A DNA stretch of 64,000 nt from Calonectria ilicicola (Eukaryota; Ascomycota; Sordariomycetes; Hypocreales; Nectriaceae), in contig CP085834.1 of NCBI GenBank assembly GCA_020809705.1, positions 3,534,001 through 3,598,000 of the forward strand, in the 5' to 3' direction. Numbering within the stretch: position 1 is the first letter of the stretch; each line of letters starts with the position of its first letter. Below are positions 22,072-33,075 of the stretch, in pieces. The notes under the pieces were generated by a model that searched no databases, was not told the DNA's origin, and was given only the letters and a program-made list of their open reading frames with translations. A program made the position numbers and the translations under genes.

Positions 22072-23743
22072 TTATTCAGCAGTAGTTTCAGTCTTGAAAC
22101 CTTCAAGTTTTATCGAGGTTAAAAGTCCTTCATCTGAACCGGCATGTGCAAATACACCAAAAATAGGACCAGTATAATCTCTAGCATCCAGTTCTCTCGT
22201 GTCTACAGATCCCATCTCTATCCAGTTCTTGTCGCTACCCAGCTTCTCTTCTGTAAACGCCACTTTGCCCTCAAAAGTATACCGCAAGGGTGTGGCGATG
22301 ATGCGAAAATCGACTTGGGCGACATTATCAGGTAGGTGGCGGGAAATGAGACCTGACAACATGGTTGCGGAATTGTGAATCTTGAATACAAGGGAATTTG
22401 TAGCAAAGTCATATCCAATACTCGCAAACCGCACCGGGTCTTTGTAAAGAGCAAGCCCACTGGTGATGGGCTTCCCAGTAGTTTTTGAAGATGCAATGAG
22501 ACTGGCAGAAGCCTGACTGTTCAAAGAGCGCTGCCGACGCCCGAGAAATGTACACGATTCCACGGGGTCTGTAAAGTCGGTGCGGCTTGGTAAAAGTGTT
22601 ATACTCTTGCCATCTTCAGCATAGCTGTAACGCGATGCATCGTGGTGGCGGATGTAAACATCTTCAACGAATGCGGGTGTACTGAAAGATGGCTTGGCTG
22701 GTCCAAGCTTTGAGCTATATTCTCGAGTGAAATTCATCTTGGGCTGCTGCACGATTGGCCAGCCGCCCTCTGGCCAGTCTACTGGGGTCAAGAATGACTC
22801 GCGACCGAGGCCCAATGTCCCGTTTGCTTGTTTCCTCACACCCAGCACAGCTGCCCACCATCGCTGGTCAAGATCCTGAAAGAGAGCTCCATGCCCGATA
22901 TTTTGGATGTACTCGTCTTTGCCATCAGCAGTCATCATGGGGTTATTTTCCCATGCCTCATAAGGACCCCAGATGTCTTTTGATTTCGCCACACTCAGCA
23001 TGTGGTGCTCGAAAGTACCACCCTCGGCGACAACAAGGTAGTAGTATCCATCTTTCTTGTAGAGATGGGGTCCCTCAGTATCGTGTTGTGCCCAGCCACC
23101 CCAAATCTCCTTGGCCTCGGAGAGTAATGCGCCCGTATCGATGTCAATCTCAACCTGGTATATGGTGGTCATGGGCTGCCTATCACGCCTGAGCGACCAG
23201 CCTCCTTGAACGTAGGTACGGCCGTTCTCGAAGAAGAGACTAACGTCCATTCCATGGAAGTCAAAAAAGATAGGGTCGCTCCATTCATTGCTCCAGATAT
23301 CCTTGGTGCTTAGAATGAAGTTTGTAAGTCCCCATTGGCCATCTATGATGCCCATCCGGCTAGTTATGATGTAAAAGGTCCCCTCATGATAATGGATACT
23401 TGGTGCCACGACACCCATAGATGCGACCATGGAGAAGCCAGTGTCGAGCGGCACTTTGGCGGTAAATGCGCAGTTAAGCTCAAGTTGAGCGTGTCTATTT
23501 AGCGCGTTGCCTGCCGCGATCCAATGTATTGTTAGGGCCACCCACTACAGTCTAATAGTATAGAGGGCACATACCGATATGTGTCCATTCTTTCAAATCT
23601 CTGGATGCATAGATGGGCAATCCAGGAAAAACATGAAAGGATGAATTGCATAGAAAAAAGGTACCATCCACATGGACTACCGAAGGGTCAGGTGCAAACC
23701 CTGGCACGATAGGATTTGTGTATTCAGTATCCTTGGGATTCAT
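22072..23743 (-). CDS. GH43 family glycosidase (beta-xylosidase/arabinofuranosidase type)
   Basis: Family 43 glycoside hydrolase. Two exons (23743-23575, 23510-22072) with a 64-nt intron (GTATGT...CCTAAC...CAG) give 535 aa. The N-terminus NPIVPGFAPDPSVV carries the catalytic-base Asp (PDPS, ~19) and FPGLPIYASRDLKEW is the usual blade-1 sequence; DTEGPHLYKKDGYYYL (~199-214) carries the general-acid Glu. The C-terminal ~200 residues form the beta-sandwich found in XynB-like enzymes. No signal peptide, so it acts inside the cell on imported xylo- or arabino-oligosaccharides. It is divergent from the GH3 gene with a 496-bp shared promoter that carries many CreA-like sites. The ATG at 23743 is the first true ATG. 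Confidence 0.9.
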
Positions 23744-23940
23744 GGTGTTTGGACTGGTCAAGCAGGCGGTGTGGTGTTACGGAAACGATACGGCGGTGCT
23801 TGGAAGAGCTTCTCCGTTTACTGGTCTAATTTATCATATTTCCTCCATAAACGAGCTCGGACTTGATAGTTCTCTCGGAGAGATTACGAGGAAGGTCAGG
23901 AAGAGAGGATCCTCCATTAACTTGCTAGTCCGTATACGTG

Positions 23941-24060
23941 GTGGAGGTGGAGATCAAGGTGGAGGCGGAGACAGACGTGGAGTTGAAGGTGGAGGTGGAG
24001 TGAGCTAATTCTCAGCGCACCCCACTCCATCATGTCATGACAACCAGTACTAGAGTGGAG
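23941..24060 (+). promoter_or_regulatory. Array of CreA/Cre1-type SYGGRG sites (GH43/GH3 promoter)
   Basis: Seven matches to SYGGRG in 60 bp: GTGGAG at 23941, 23947, 23959, 23977, 23989 and 23995, and GCGGAG at 23965; another GTGGAG lies at 24055. SYGGRG is the known binding consensus of the carbon catabolite repressor CreA/Cre1, which needs closely spaced pairs. The array lies in the shared promoter of the two glycosidase genes. Part of it is a GGTGGA microsatellite, so chance enrichment by repeat expansion is possible. Confidence 0.55.
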
Positions 24061-24239
24061 GGTCTACGAATGTGGATGAGACAAACGAACCTCGGAGGGA
24101 TTTTGCATCGACAGCAATATTTGCAGAAAACCCTGGACAACGTAGTTCGCGACAGCTTACTGGTTGTCGTGACCGGAAATCTTCTTCTTGATTCCATTAT
24201 TCCCTGGCCCAACCTCAATTTCGCTCTGAATTGGTCATC

Positions 24240-26949
24240 ATGGCTGCTTCAGTGGTCGAGCATCCTGTCGCCGATCCGCTGGCCTCTGTTCCCCAGCAAG
24301 AGCTCTCGTCCACACCAACACTAGAATCGCAGCCCACAAATGCTGAGGGGAAATTCCCTACGTTCGCTAGCGACGATGATGCCGTGCAGTACTACAGAAA
24401 TCTACTTCCACAATTGACACTACAAGAAAAGGTTGCCATTCTGTCAGGGTCATCATTCACATCCACCACCGGCGTCTCTCGACTGAACATACCCGCATTG
24501 AAGGTGAGCTATATTCCATGCATACGTGGCTGAAAAAAGTCCGACTCCAACATGATTGCAGATTACGGACTCCATCAATGGCGTTCGCGGAAGCGCCTCG
24601 CATCTTGAAGACAAGGGCACGGCCTGCTTCCCAACCTCGACCGCCCTAGCCTCGACGTGGAACAAAGAGTTGATGCGCTCCTTTGGAGAGCGTGTCGGCG
24701 TTGAAGCAAAACACAAGACGACACAGATTATCAATGGCCCAAACATCAACCTTCACCGCGACCCTCGTGGCGGCCGAAATTTTGAGACGTTCAGCGAGGA
24801 CCCGCTGCTGACAGGCCAGATGGGGGCTGCCATTGTCAATGGTATCCAGTCTACGGGCGTAGCTTGCTGTGCCAAGCATTTTGTATGCAACGATAGTGAG
24901 ACATTGAGGAAGTCCTACGATGTTGCCGAGTCTGGGAACTCGCGAATGATGAGGGAGCTGTACCTGAAGGCTTTCCAGCACCTTCTTAGAGATTCCAACC
25001 CCGCCAGTCTCATGATGGCCTACAACAAGGTTGATGGAAGCTACTGCAGCGAAACACCCCTCATCAAAGAGATCCTCCGGGATGCATGGAAGTACGACGG
25101 CTGCGTAATATCGGATTGGTTTGGCACTCAGTCTGGCCCCGTGGCATTGAAGGCAGGCCTCGACTTGGAAATGCCCGGCCCCAGCTTTTTTCGTGGGGAA
25201 AAGCTTGTCCAAGACTACCAAAAAGGACGCGTCAAAATGTCTGACATCGATGATGCCGCGCTCGCTGTACTGACCTTGATTGGTCGAACAGCAAAGAGCC
25301 ACAGCGACGGTGAGGAGAGGGTCGTCATCTCGAAAGAAACAAGTGCCATGGCACGACAACTGGCTTCCGAAGGTATCACAATGCTCAAGAACGCGTCACA
25401 GACCCTACCACTTGATATGCGAAAGGCACCCAGAATTGCCGTCTTAGGAAACCCAGCTGTCGAACCGTCCGTTACGGGCGGAGGCAGTGCTGCTGCACAT
25501 CCGCAATATATCCAGCGGCCTCTGGACTGTATCAAAGACTCGCACCCAACCCCAGACCTGGTCAAATTTGCACAAGGCATCAACCCTCGCTATACGATTC
25601 CTGCTGCTTCTCCCGACATTCTACGAACATCTGATGGCCATAACGGAATAGATATTGATTTCTTCAACAGAGGTGAAGAAAGGGCCATCAGCTCACAAAC
25701 AGTCAAGGATACGTCTCAGATAGTGATGCTCGGTTATATCAGACCTGGCCTTGACCCAGAAAACTTTTATTTCGTTTGCAAAACTGGCCTGACGCCCGCG
25801 AATTCCGGCTTGCATACCTTGGGCGCTCAGATTACGGGCGCGTTTGAGCTATATGTCGATGATGAACAAGTTCTAGCTGGTGACGCCCCCGACATCAGTA
25901 TCGAAGACTTTCTCTTCGAGCCCAAGAAGTATGAGCGAGGCACCAAAGTTAGAATGGAAGGCGGCAAAACGTACGCGATTCGACTTGTCGTCCATGCACG
26001 CATGCGCCGCCCCGATGAGCCTCCTGTCAATGGGGCCAAGCTATGCTTCGAGGAGGAGTATTCGGATGACTTTGGCATCGCCCAGGCAATGGAGCTGGCT
26101 TCGCGGAGTGATGTCAGCATAATATTTGGCGGGCGCACGCATGAGCATGAATCTGAGGGCTTCGATCTGACAACCATCTGTTTACCCGAAAACCAAGTCC
26201 GGATGATTAAGTCTGTGGCTGCAGTATCCCGCAAGACGATTCTCATCCTCCATGGCGGCAATCCCATTGATGTCTCGGAATTCGTTGATGATGCAGACGC
26301 TCTGCTGTTTGCACCTTTTCCTGGTCAAGAAGGAGGCCAAGCGATCGCCGACATCATCCGTGGCTTCACAAACCCCAGCGGCAAACTTGCAACCTCGTGG
26401 CCTATGAAGTTCGACCGCGAAAGCATACCAACATATGACAACTTCCCCGCCACCGTGACTGATAACGGGGCAGTACTTAGGTACGAGGAAGGCTTGATGC
26501 TCGGGTATCGACACCCAAAGGCGAAGGAAATGTACAGGTTTCCCTTTGGGTTTGGGCTGTCATACTCGACCTTTGCCTACAGCGAGCTGCAGGTCACTGC
26601 TGATTCTACAGAAAATATTCCCTATGTAGACCAAACCGTGACGGTCAAGATCAAGGTCTGCAACAATGGTCCTTTTCCGGGGCATGAGGTTGTGCAAGTG
26701 TATTCTTTGGCGCCCATGTTCCCCAACTTTTGGCGGCCAAGCAAGGAGCTCAAAGCTTTTGCCAAGGTGTTTTTAGCGCCTGGTCAAAGCAAACTAGTGG
26801 AGACTCAAATTTTGAAGAGGGACATTGGTGGCGTATGGGACGAGGAAGAAAAGAAATGGCGATCATTGAAGGGAGCATACGGCATAGCAGTTGATACATG
26901 TCGGGCGGCTTTGTATCTGCCGGAGGAGGATTGCTGGACCAATGTATGA
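24240..26949 (+). CDS. GH3 beta-glucosidase with PA14 domain
   Basis: Family 3 glycoside hydrolase, 883 aa in two exons (24240-24503, 24562-26949). The N-terminal TIM barrel has CAKHFVCND and nucleophile Asp in CVISDWFG (~270); the alpha/beta sandwich follows with the acid/base Glu in HEHESEGFDL (~618); a PA14 insert (~370-500, with ITGAFELYVDDEQV) and a C-terminal fibronectin-III-like domain (YSTFAYSELQV...GHEVVQVYS) complete the usual order. There is no signal peptide; an intracellular beta-glucosidase or related beta-glycosidase is expected. The start ATG (MAASVVEHP) is the first in frame. The divergent GH43 gene and shared CreA-like array suggest joint use on the same oligosaccharide and joint glucose repression. 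Confidence 0.92.
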
Positions 26950-27253
26950 TAGTTTTCCTGAAGATTTTGTGAAAACAACGTTTTGGTGTTGGCTAGTTCT
27001 TGTCACGACTATTAAGAAAGTATCAAGGTTGATGAAGCCTCGAGTAAGGATTTTATACTTTCATCCTAAGACTGTGTATTCCTTACCTAGATTTTCTTCA
27101 GTCTTTTTAAATGAAAATTTACTCAAACTAATTTTTTTTCTAAGGTTATTCGCGTTGAGAAAGTACAGTTCATTTGGACAACACTGGTTGTCGCGATTTG
27201 TCAACATTTTGCTACCCTGCACTACTCATTGCCCCACATTATTCCATCCCCAC

Positions 27254-27338
27254 CTCCACCTCCACCTCCACCTCCACACGTTCTTCTCACTCCACTTGTA
27301 CATGCGCATTCTCACACACTCCACCTTGCTCCCTCCAC
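27254..27338 (-). promoter_or_regulatory. Array of CreA/Cre1-type sites upstream of the C2H2 regulator
   Basis: Seven CTCCAC hexamers (GTGGAG on the minus strand, matching SYGGRG) at 27254, 27260, 27266, 27272, 27290, 27319 and 27333, ending 38 bp before the regulator's ATG. Four of them form a perfect 6-bp tandem. The orientation is opposite to the array in the glycosidase promoter. The position so close to the start codon means the array may be partly in the 5' leader. Confidence 0.5.
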
Positions 27339-27375
27339 CTTCATCTCTGTTCACGCATGCTCGACTACTCTCTCG

Positions 27376-30008
27376 ATGCAAAGCGAATCAAATCATAGCC
27401 GGTCTCCCGACTTGTTAGCCTCGCCAGCGGCTGCTAGCCCGCGCCTGGTTTGCGACCACTGCAACAAGGTTTTTTCCCGCGTCGAGAACCTGGCAAGACA
27501 CCAAGCCGCATGTAAGGACCCTGCTCATCAAAGCATCCCTGACCAGTTTCTGACTTCTCTAGACAAGGGCGAATTACGCTACGCGTGTCACTGCGGAAAG
27601 CGCTTTAGCCGCAGGTAAGAACCCCCTTGCGGATACCCTTGAGAGACTGGTTTGCTTCTACTACGTCCGTGATATGGCCATTGTTGACCATGTTTGTGAA
27701 TTGTCTTTAGCGATCTGCTGAGACGCCACCTCAAAATCCACGACCGCAATGCCCCAAATTCAGGTGCCCAAGTACGCGATGCACCGCTGATGGACAATGC
27801 ATTAAATCTTCCAGACCCGTCCGTATTGTCTCATACGACATCAACGCTCACACAGACTCCTACGCCTCCGACTGGTCACGTCGGATCGTCATTTGACTAT
27901 GTCCAGCCACCCCCGGACCTTTTCTCTTCGTCAATACAAAATTCAGCCTTTACAGGTGAATCTGATGACTTTTCTTTTCCCGCAGGGTTTTCTTCCTTCC
28001 CCCAAGGGGCCTACGATGCGAACCTCGCGTGGGTCTTTGACTTTCAACCAAATGCTTTCCTGGGTGACGCCCTCTGTGGACGGCCGCCCTCACCCCGGAC
28101 TCCACTAAGACAGGTCCATAACCTAGGCTCATCAAGTAAGGCATATGAAGTTGACAACCACCCTTAGGAACTACCTGGCCGTATTTCTCGGCATGTTTCA
28201 CCGAGAGGAGAAAAGCAAACATCACTACCCCAAGTTCCTGAAGTGGCCCTTAGCCCGTCAGATCCGCGAGCGGATGAGACGGAGCGCTTGGGATTCTATT
28301 CAACCAATAGAAAACTCATCTTGGGTATAGGAACCATTGGTGATGAGCAAAGGGATAGCATGATTCGGATGATAAGCTCGACGCAACTGCAGCAGATCTA
28401 CGGATTCTCGACAAACACAAATTCATTTCCTACTCCGGAACTAGCCAACTACTATTTACAACTGTACTTTGTGTATATGCACCCGCAATATCCCGTTATT
28501 CACCTGCCAACATTTTCTGTGGTGAGAGCCAAACCATTATTACTTCTTTGTATGATTCTAGTTGGCTCGACGTATTCACAGAATAATCATGGCAAATTTG
28601 GATTGGAATATTTTCACCAAGCTCGAGCTGTACTTGCACTCGAGCGAGAGAGGGATGTCGCTGCTGTACGTAAGACATGCACACCACCTCTTTTGTCCCC
28701 ATTGGGCGTGAGTATTGACAATCGCAGATGAGGGATGTCGACAATGTATTCGCATTATTGCTCCTTTGTGTTTTTGCGACTAGTAGCGGCGATAGAGTGG
28801 CTTTCGAGCGAGCTGATAGCGAGCGCGGCAATCTGGTACTTGCCTGTAGGCGACTACGCCTTTTTGACTGCAGACCGATACCGAGAAAACACTCGTATAG
28901 CAAGCATCGTAGCTCGGGAATATCGCAGATCTGGCATGACTGGATCACTGCGGAAAGAAATAAACGACTGGGTTTGAGTATCTTTGTAAGGATCGTGAAA
29001 ACTTAGGTGATGCGAGATGCTGACTAGAATTTACAGCTCTACGACTGCCAATTCGCAGCACTGCTGAACATTCCGGCCTATGTAGGCAAGGCACAAATGG
29101 TCAATGCAGTTCTTCCATGCGCCGAGTCATACTGGAATGCTGAATCAGCCCAGGCGTGGAAAGTATTGCTAGGTCCAGCCGAAATTCCTCCTGGCACGTA
29201 CTATCTTACCACTATTAACTCGATTCTGCTTCACGGAACAAGCCCCGAGGTTCTTCCATTCCCTGCACTTGATCAATTTAGTCGGACTTTATTTATTTAC
29301 ACTTTGCATGTTCATATCTTTGAGTATCAACAGATTCTCTCCACTCTGAACACGAATCGCCTGGAGCGATCTGTTTTGGCTTTGAGCCCTCAATTAATTG
29401 GGGAGGGTCTAAAAGAACGCCGAGTATGGTTACTGCAAGCTCTTGAGAATTGGCATTCTCATTACGGAGATGGTCCTGGACCCAAGGCCAGAGATAGTAC
29501 GGAGAACCCATGCGGCGAGTTGGTGTACTATTTGGCTATCTTGGCTATGAAGATTAGTTTCTCTTATCTTCATCTCGCCACAGGAAATTCTGGCTCAGAC
29601 GAGGATATAGCGCTCGCCCAAGAGGCACTTGACGATTGGCTCCAAAACGATGACGTTGAGGAGACAATCACTTTAACTAGTCAAATGCTCGATGTCGCAT
29701 TTCGTTCGGTAGAGGATGGAACGGCAGATATGTGTACTCTGGAAGTGACAATTGCCCTTTTCATGGGGGGTCTAATTTGTTGGATTTGTAGCCGATGGCG
29801 TCAACAATCGCAAAGTGGAACTGGTGATGAATCCACAGGAGTACCAATACCTGAGAACTCCAATACGGAACTTCTCCACGAGAAAATAGACCGCGCAGCT
29901 CAGGCGCTACGTTCGCTTTGGCAATGCCGAATTGGAGGCTTTTTTGCATCCATTTTGGCATACTTTTGCCAGAGAAGGAATCAACAGACAGCAGCGGTTG
30001 CGAGGTAA
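27376..30008 (+). CDS. C2H2 zinc-finger / fungal_trans transcription factor
   Basis: Probable regulator of the adjacent glycosidase and transporter genes. Two N-terminal C2H2 fingers: CDHCNKVFSRVENLARH (~25-41) and CHCGKRFSRRSDLLRRHLKIH (~71-91), the second spanning intron 1. A Ser/Pro-rich region leads to a fungal-specific transcription factor domain (ANYYLQLYFVYMHPQYPVIHLPTF, DNVFALLLL, HDWITAERNKRLGLSIF, LYDCQFAALLNIPAY). Clear exons: 27376-27614, 27711-~28135, ...-28665, 28728-28985, 29037-30008. The second intron is uncertain: GTAAGG at 28136 to CAG at 28261 (126 nt) keeps frame and gives about 765 aa; GTCCAT at 28114 to TAG at 28167 (54 nt) also keeps frame but has a poor donor. The start is the only ATG before the first finger. 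Confidence 0.82.
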
Positions 30009-30122
30009 TTAGGATATTTATCATGAACACATAGACGGGTTTAATTTTATCTCTGGCTCTGCCAATGTATGGTATGAAGCTTTGTACGGCGGACATTGTG
30101 GGGGCAAAAAAAGATTTCACAT

Positions 30123-30204
30123 TGCGTGATCTGGGAATCGAACCCAGGGCTCCCCGACGCTGCTCGAATGGCAACGGAGAATTTTACCACTAAACCAATC
30201 ACGC
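30123..30204 (-). tRNA. tRNA-Gly(GCC) with ~11-nt intron
   Basis: Minus-strand cloverleaf: acceptor GCGTGAT pairs with ATCACGC plus discriminator A; D-arm contains GGTTTAGTGGTAAAATT; anticodon stem CTCCG pairs with CGGGG; loop TT-GCC-A; T-arm CTGGG-TTCGATT-CCCAG. The stretch between A37 and the 3' half of the anticodon loop leaves 11 extra nucleotides (about TTCGAGCAGCG), the canonical position of eukaryotic tRNA introns. The mature tRNA would be 71 nt before CCA addition. It lies between the regulator and the transporter genes. Confidence 0.92.
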
Positions 30205-30452
30205 TAGTTGATTGGTGGACGTCGAAGCAGAAGGAGATCATAATGTTTGGAAATTGTGGTGCTGCATTTGACTTGAGGAATGTCATGTACGAGATCAATT
30301 GTATCCCGATTTTTCAGTTTTATCCCCTCAATGGTACAGCTACTACGGGCGTTTTTCAAGATTCAAATTATGCAGCTACGCCATGTCAGAACGAAATGCT
30401 CAGGTCCCGTGCCAAATGGAATTTCACTCATGATGCGTTGAAGGTGTGGAAA

Positions 30453-30635
30453 GCGGGGGATACGGTTGAAGTGGAGGTGGCGTCATGAGCGAGGTGGAGG
30501 CGGGTCTTCAGCCATCCATCAGATGATCCTCCAATACAGACTAGCAGAGCAAGGGTGGCTAGTTTACTGGCATCTCTGCATGTCCTGATGTTGCTGAACT
30601 CTTCCCCCGCATTTGTTACACCGCGGAAGCCCCAC
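30453..30635. promoter_or_regulatory. Scattered CreA/Cre1-type sites upstream of the MFS transporter
   Basis: Five SYGGRG matches in 183 bp on either strand: GCGGGG 30453, GTGGAG 30471, GTGGAG 30494, CCCCGC 30605 and CCCCAC 30630. Unlike the two arrays further left these are not one microsatellite, which makes them a more independent sign of carbon catabolite repression. They lie 160-345 bp before the transporter start. Confidence 0.5.
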
Positions 30636-30686
30636 GGGGGTGCCCATGGGGAATCTTGGGCGGCAGGGAATAGGCTGTTTCCCAAG

Positions 30687-30694
30687 TATAAACA
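30687..30694 (+). promoter_or_regulatory. TATA box of the MFS transporter
   Basis: GTATAAAC lies about 110 bp before the ATG at 30797. An ATG at 30698 falls only a few bases after this box and would be upstream of the expected transcription start, which decides for the 30797 start. Confidence 0.5.
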
Positions 30695-30796
30695 CCCATG
30701 AGGCCTGGATTCATCCTCTATTATAATTCACAGCATCTTGATAACTATCTTGATTTAATTCATACAGCAAGCGATGACTTGCTGAATCACTCGATC

Positions 30797-32628
30797 ATGG
30801 ATGTCGATCACAAGCCTGAGAACACCATGCATGAGCATGTGGTTGGTCAGGACGCGACTGCAGAGCCCCAGCAGCAACAACAGAACAAGAAAAACAATTC
30901 CTTCTTATCTCATATCAAGAACCACCCTTTCATCATATTTTACAGTTTAGGTGCTCATGTTAGCGCTTTTCTGTGGGGATTTGACCTCGGTATGTTAAAT
31001 CATGGGGTTTCCGAGGATGGCGATCTATTCCAAAATGGCTGCTGATGTAAAATCTGCAATCAGGTGTTAGCACAATCACTACTGCGCTCCCCGGCTTCAA
31101 GTTGCATTTTGGCTATGAGTATGAAGGAGAATTGCTCCTCTCGGCGACTTGGAACGCTCTCTGGTCTGCCATGACGGCAGCTGGTATGCTGATTGGAGGC
31201 TTTTTGTGTGGTTATGTCGCAGACTTTCGCGGACGACGACTTGGTCTTATCACCGGATCATGCATCTCTCTGCTTGCCGTTGGGCTCATGTATGCTGCGG
31301 AGACACCAAGCCTTCTGCTTGCGGCAAAGACTGTATGTTTTGTTCCAACCTTTGAGACCTTTAATTACTGACGAGATGAATTTTTACCTCACAGATCAAT
31401 GGTGTAGCACTCGGTTTCTTCTTGACCCTTGCCCCCATGTATGCATCGGAAATCGCCCCGACCGAGCTCCGACCCGTTATGACGGCGGCTGTCAACTTTT
31501 TCATCAACGCAGGACAACTGACGGCCATCGGCATCGGAAATACACGATTCACAATCATGTCCAAGGCATCCTACAAGGTCATGTTTGCATCACAATGGGC
31601 CTTCGTCAGCTTCGTCCTTTTTTTCGCCATCGCCATGCCCGAGAGTCCCTGGTACCTTGTACGCAAGAACCGTATGGAAGATGCTGAAAAGAGCTTGGCG
31701 CGGCTCAATACTGCAAACACGGATATATCGCAGTTGATTGGTGAGATCTCTGTGTCTGTTGCTGCCGAGCAAGAGCTTTCTGCTGCCCAGCAGAGCGTTA
31801 GTTACATGGCGTGCTTCCGCGGTGCCAATTTCCGGCGGACCAGAATAGTGTGTGGCATGTTTATCATCCAGCAATTTTCTGGGATTGCATTTTATGCCCA
31901 ATCGTTATATTTCTTGGGAATCTCTGGCATCCCCACTGCGTTGACATTCCAGCTTGCCCTAGCAGGGTTTGGTGTCGCCATGCTCGGAAACGTTACTTCA
32001 TGGTTTGTTATGGACTACATTGGTGTGTATTTTCTCCCGCTCGCACCTCAAAATATGGTTTCTTACATTTTGTTCGCTAGGTCGTCGTACTCTTGTCCTT
32101 TTTGGCCTCATCATCAACGGTCTTTTGCTCCTCGGAATTGGCATTGCGGGCACTGTGACGACTCATGCATCTCTGTACTTTATCGCATACGCTGTCAACT
32201 TCTCTCAGTTATTGTATGCCCCAACGATTGGTGCCGTTTCTTGGGCGTTGAGCGCCGAGACGAGCTCCACCACCCTGCGCGCTAAAACCCAAAGTCTCGC
32301 CACTGTTACCAACGCTCTGCTGAATTGGATCATGAACTTTATTACGCCTTACCTGATTAACACGGATGAAGGTACGTTTTAATTTTGATTGCAACGGACG
32401 ATTACTGATGTGGGACCATCAGCCAATCTTGGCGGCAAGGCTGCATTCTTATGGGCCGGGTTGACTCTTCTAAGCTTTGTGTGGGCTTGGTTCGAGGTTC
32501 CCGAGTTCAAGGGTCGAGACTTTGCAGCTCTGGATTTTCTTTTCGAGCAAAGAACACCAACCAGAAAGTTCAGGACCACACAGGTTCCGACCGCCTCTGC
32601 TCTCGCTCTGAAGAATGAAGATGCATAA
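30797..32628 (+). CDS. MFS sugar transporter (alpha-glucoside/oligosaccharide type)
   Basis: Sugar-porter member of the major facilitator superfamily, 12 predicted helices, plasma-membrane H+ symporter. Exons 30797-30989, 31064-31332, 31395-32022, 32081-32371 and 32423-32628 join in frame to 528 aa. Motifs: FLWGFDLGVSTITTALPGF in TM1, DFRGRRLG in loop 2-3, PESPWYLVRKNRMEDAEKSLARL after TM6, IQQFSGIAFYAQSLYFL in TM7, DYIGRRTLVLFG in loop 8-9 and PEFKGRDFAALDFLFEQ at the C-terminus. The PEFKGR and PESPW forms are typical of maltose/alpha-glucoside permease relatives. The N-terminus is hydrophilic with a Gln run. Next to intracellular GH43/GH3 enzymes and a regulator, it probably imports their oligosaccharide substrate. 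Confidence 0.9.
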
Positions 32629-32750
32629 TTTTGACCAAATAGCGTGAGAGAATCAGCTTCGCATCCATTTCACAAGTCATAAGACTAGTTGCAGTGAGAA
32701 TTAGTGATTGTAGCTAAATTTGAATCGCGTCTACTTTGGTGGGAATCGCA

Positions 32751-33005
32751 TCATTTTCTCAACGGCCGACGGAAGAAATTCCACACAAATCCATTCAAAA
32801 AAATTCCCTTGCCAATTTCCTTCAGATTGTGAAAGCAGTAGGTGAAAGGATAGAATCCGACTGAGCCCATACTCCAAGCTACCCAAAACCCATGTGCCAC
32901 ATCCTCCTCTCGCATCCTCGACCAGACCATTTTCATATCCCAAACTATTCCATCCACAATGTTCCATCCGCTGCCCAACGTCGCATTGATCTTTTGAAAT
33001 GTCAT
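32751..33005 (-). CDS. Possible small hypothetical protein
   Basis: An ATG-initiated frame of 84 aa downstream of the small secreted protein gene on the same strand, 70 bp after its stop. It is rich in Trp, Phe and Gly (HGFWVAWSMGSVGFYPFTYCF). It has no signal peptide and I recognise no family. It could be a separate small gene, a 3' exon of the upstream gene in an alternative transcript, or chance; the clean ATG and unusual but coherent composition are the only support. Confidence 0.25.
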   Translation of the reverse strand: MTFQKINATLGSGWNIVDGIVWDMKMVWSRMREEDVAHGFWVAWSMGSVGFYPFTYCFHNLKEIGKGIFLNGFVWNFFRRPLRK

Positions 33006-33075
33006 TAAATGCGTTGCAAAATCAGTTATTCGCGAGGTCTAAACCCACATACACCCAGACTTTTCGAGGCCAAGC

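Noticed and set aside
24646..25359. Long antisense open frame (237 codons) over the GH3 gene, and another at 25827-26267
   Set aside because: Lies opposite a well-supported GH3 catalytic domain; typical shadow frame of GC-biased codons, no domain and no ATG-supported splice structure.
30698..30796. Upstream ATG for the MFS transporter
   Set aside because: It lies directly after the TATA box, before the expected transcription start.
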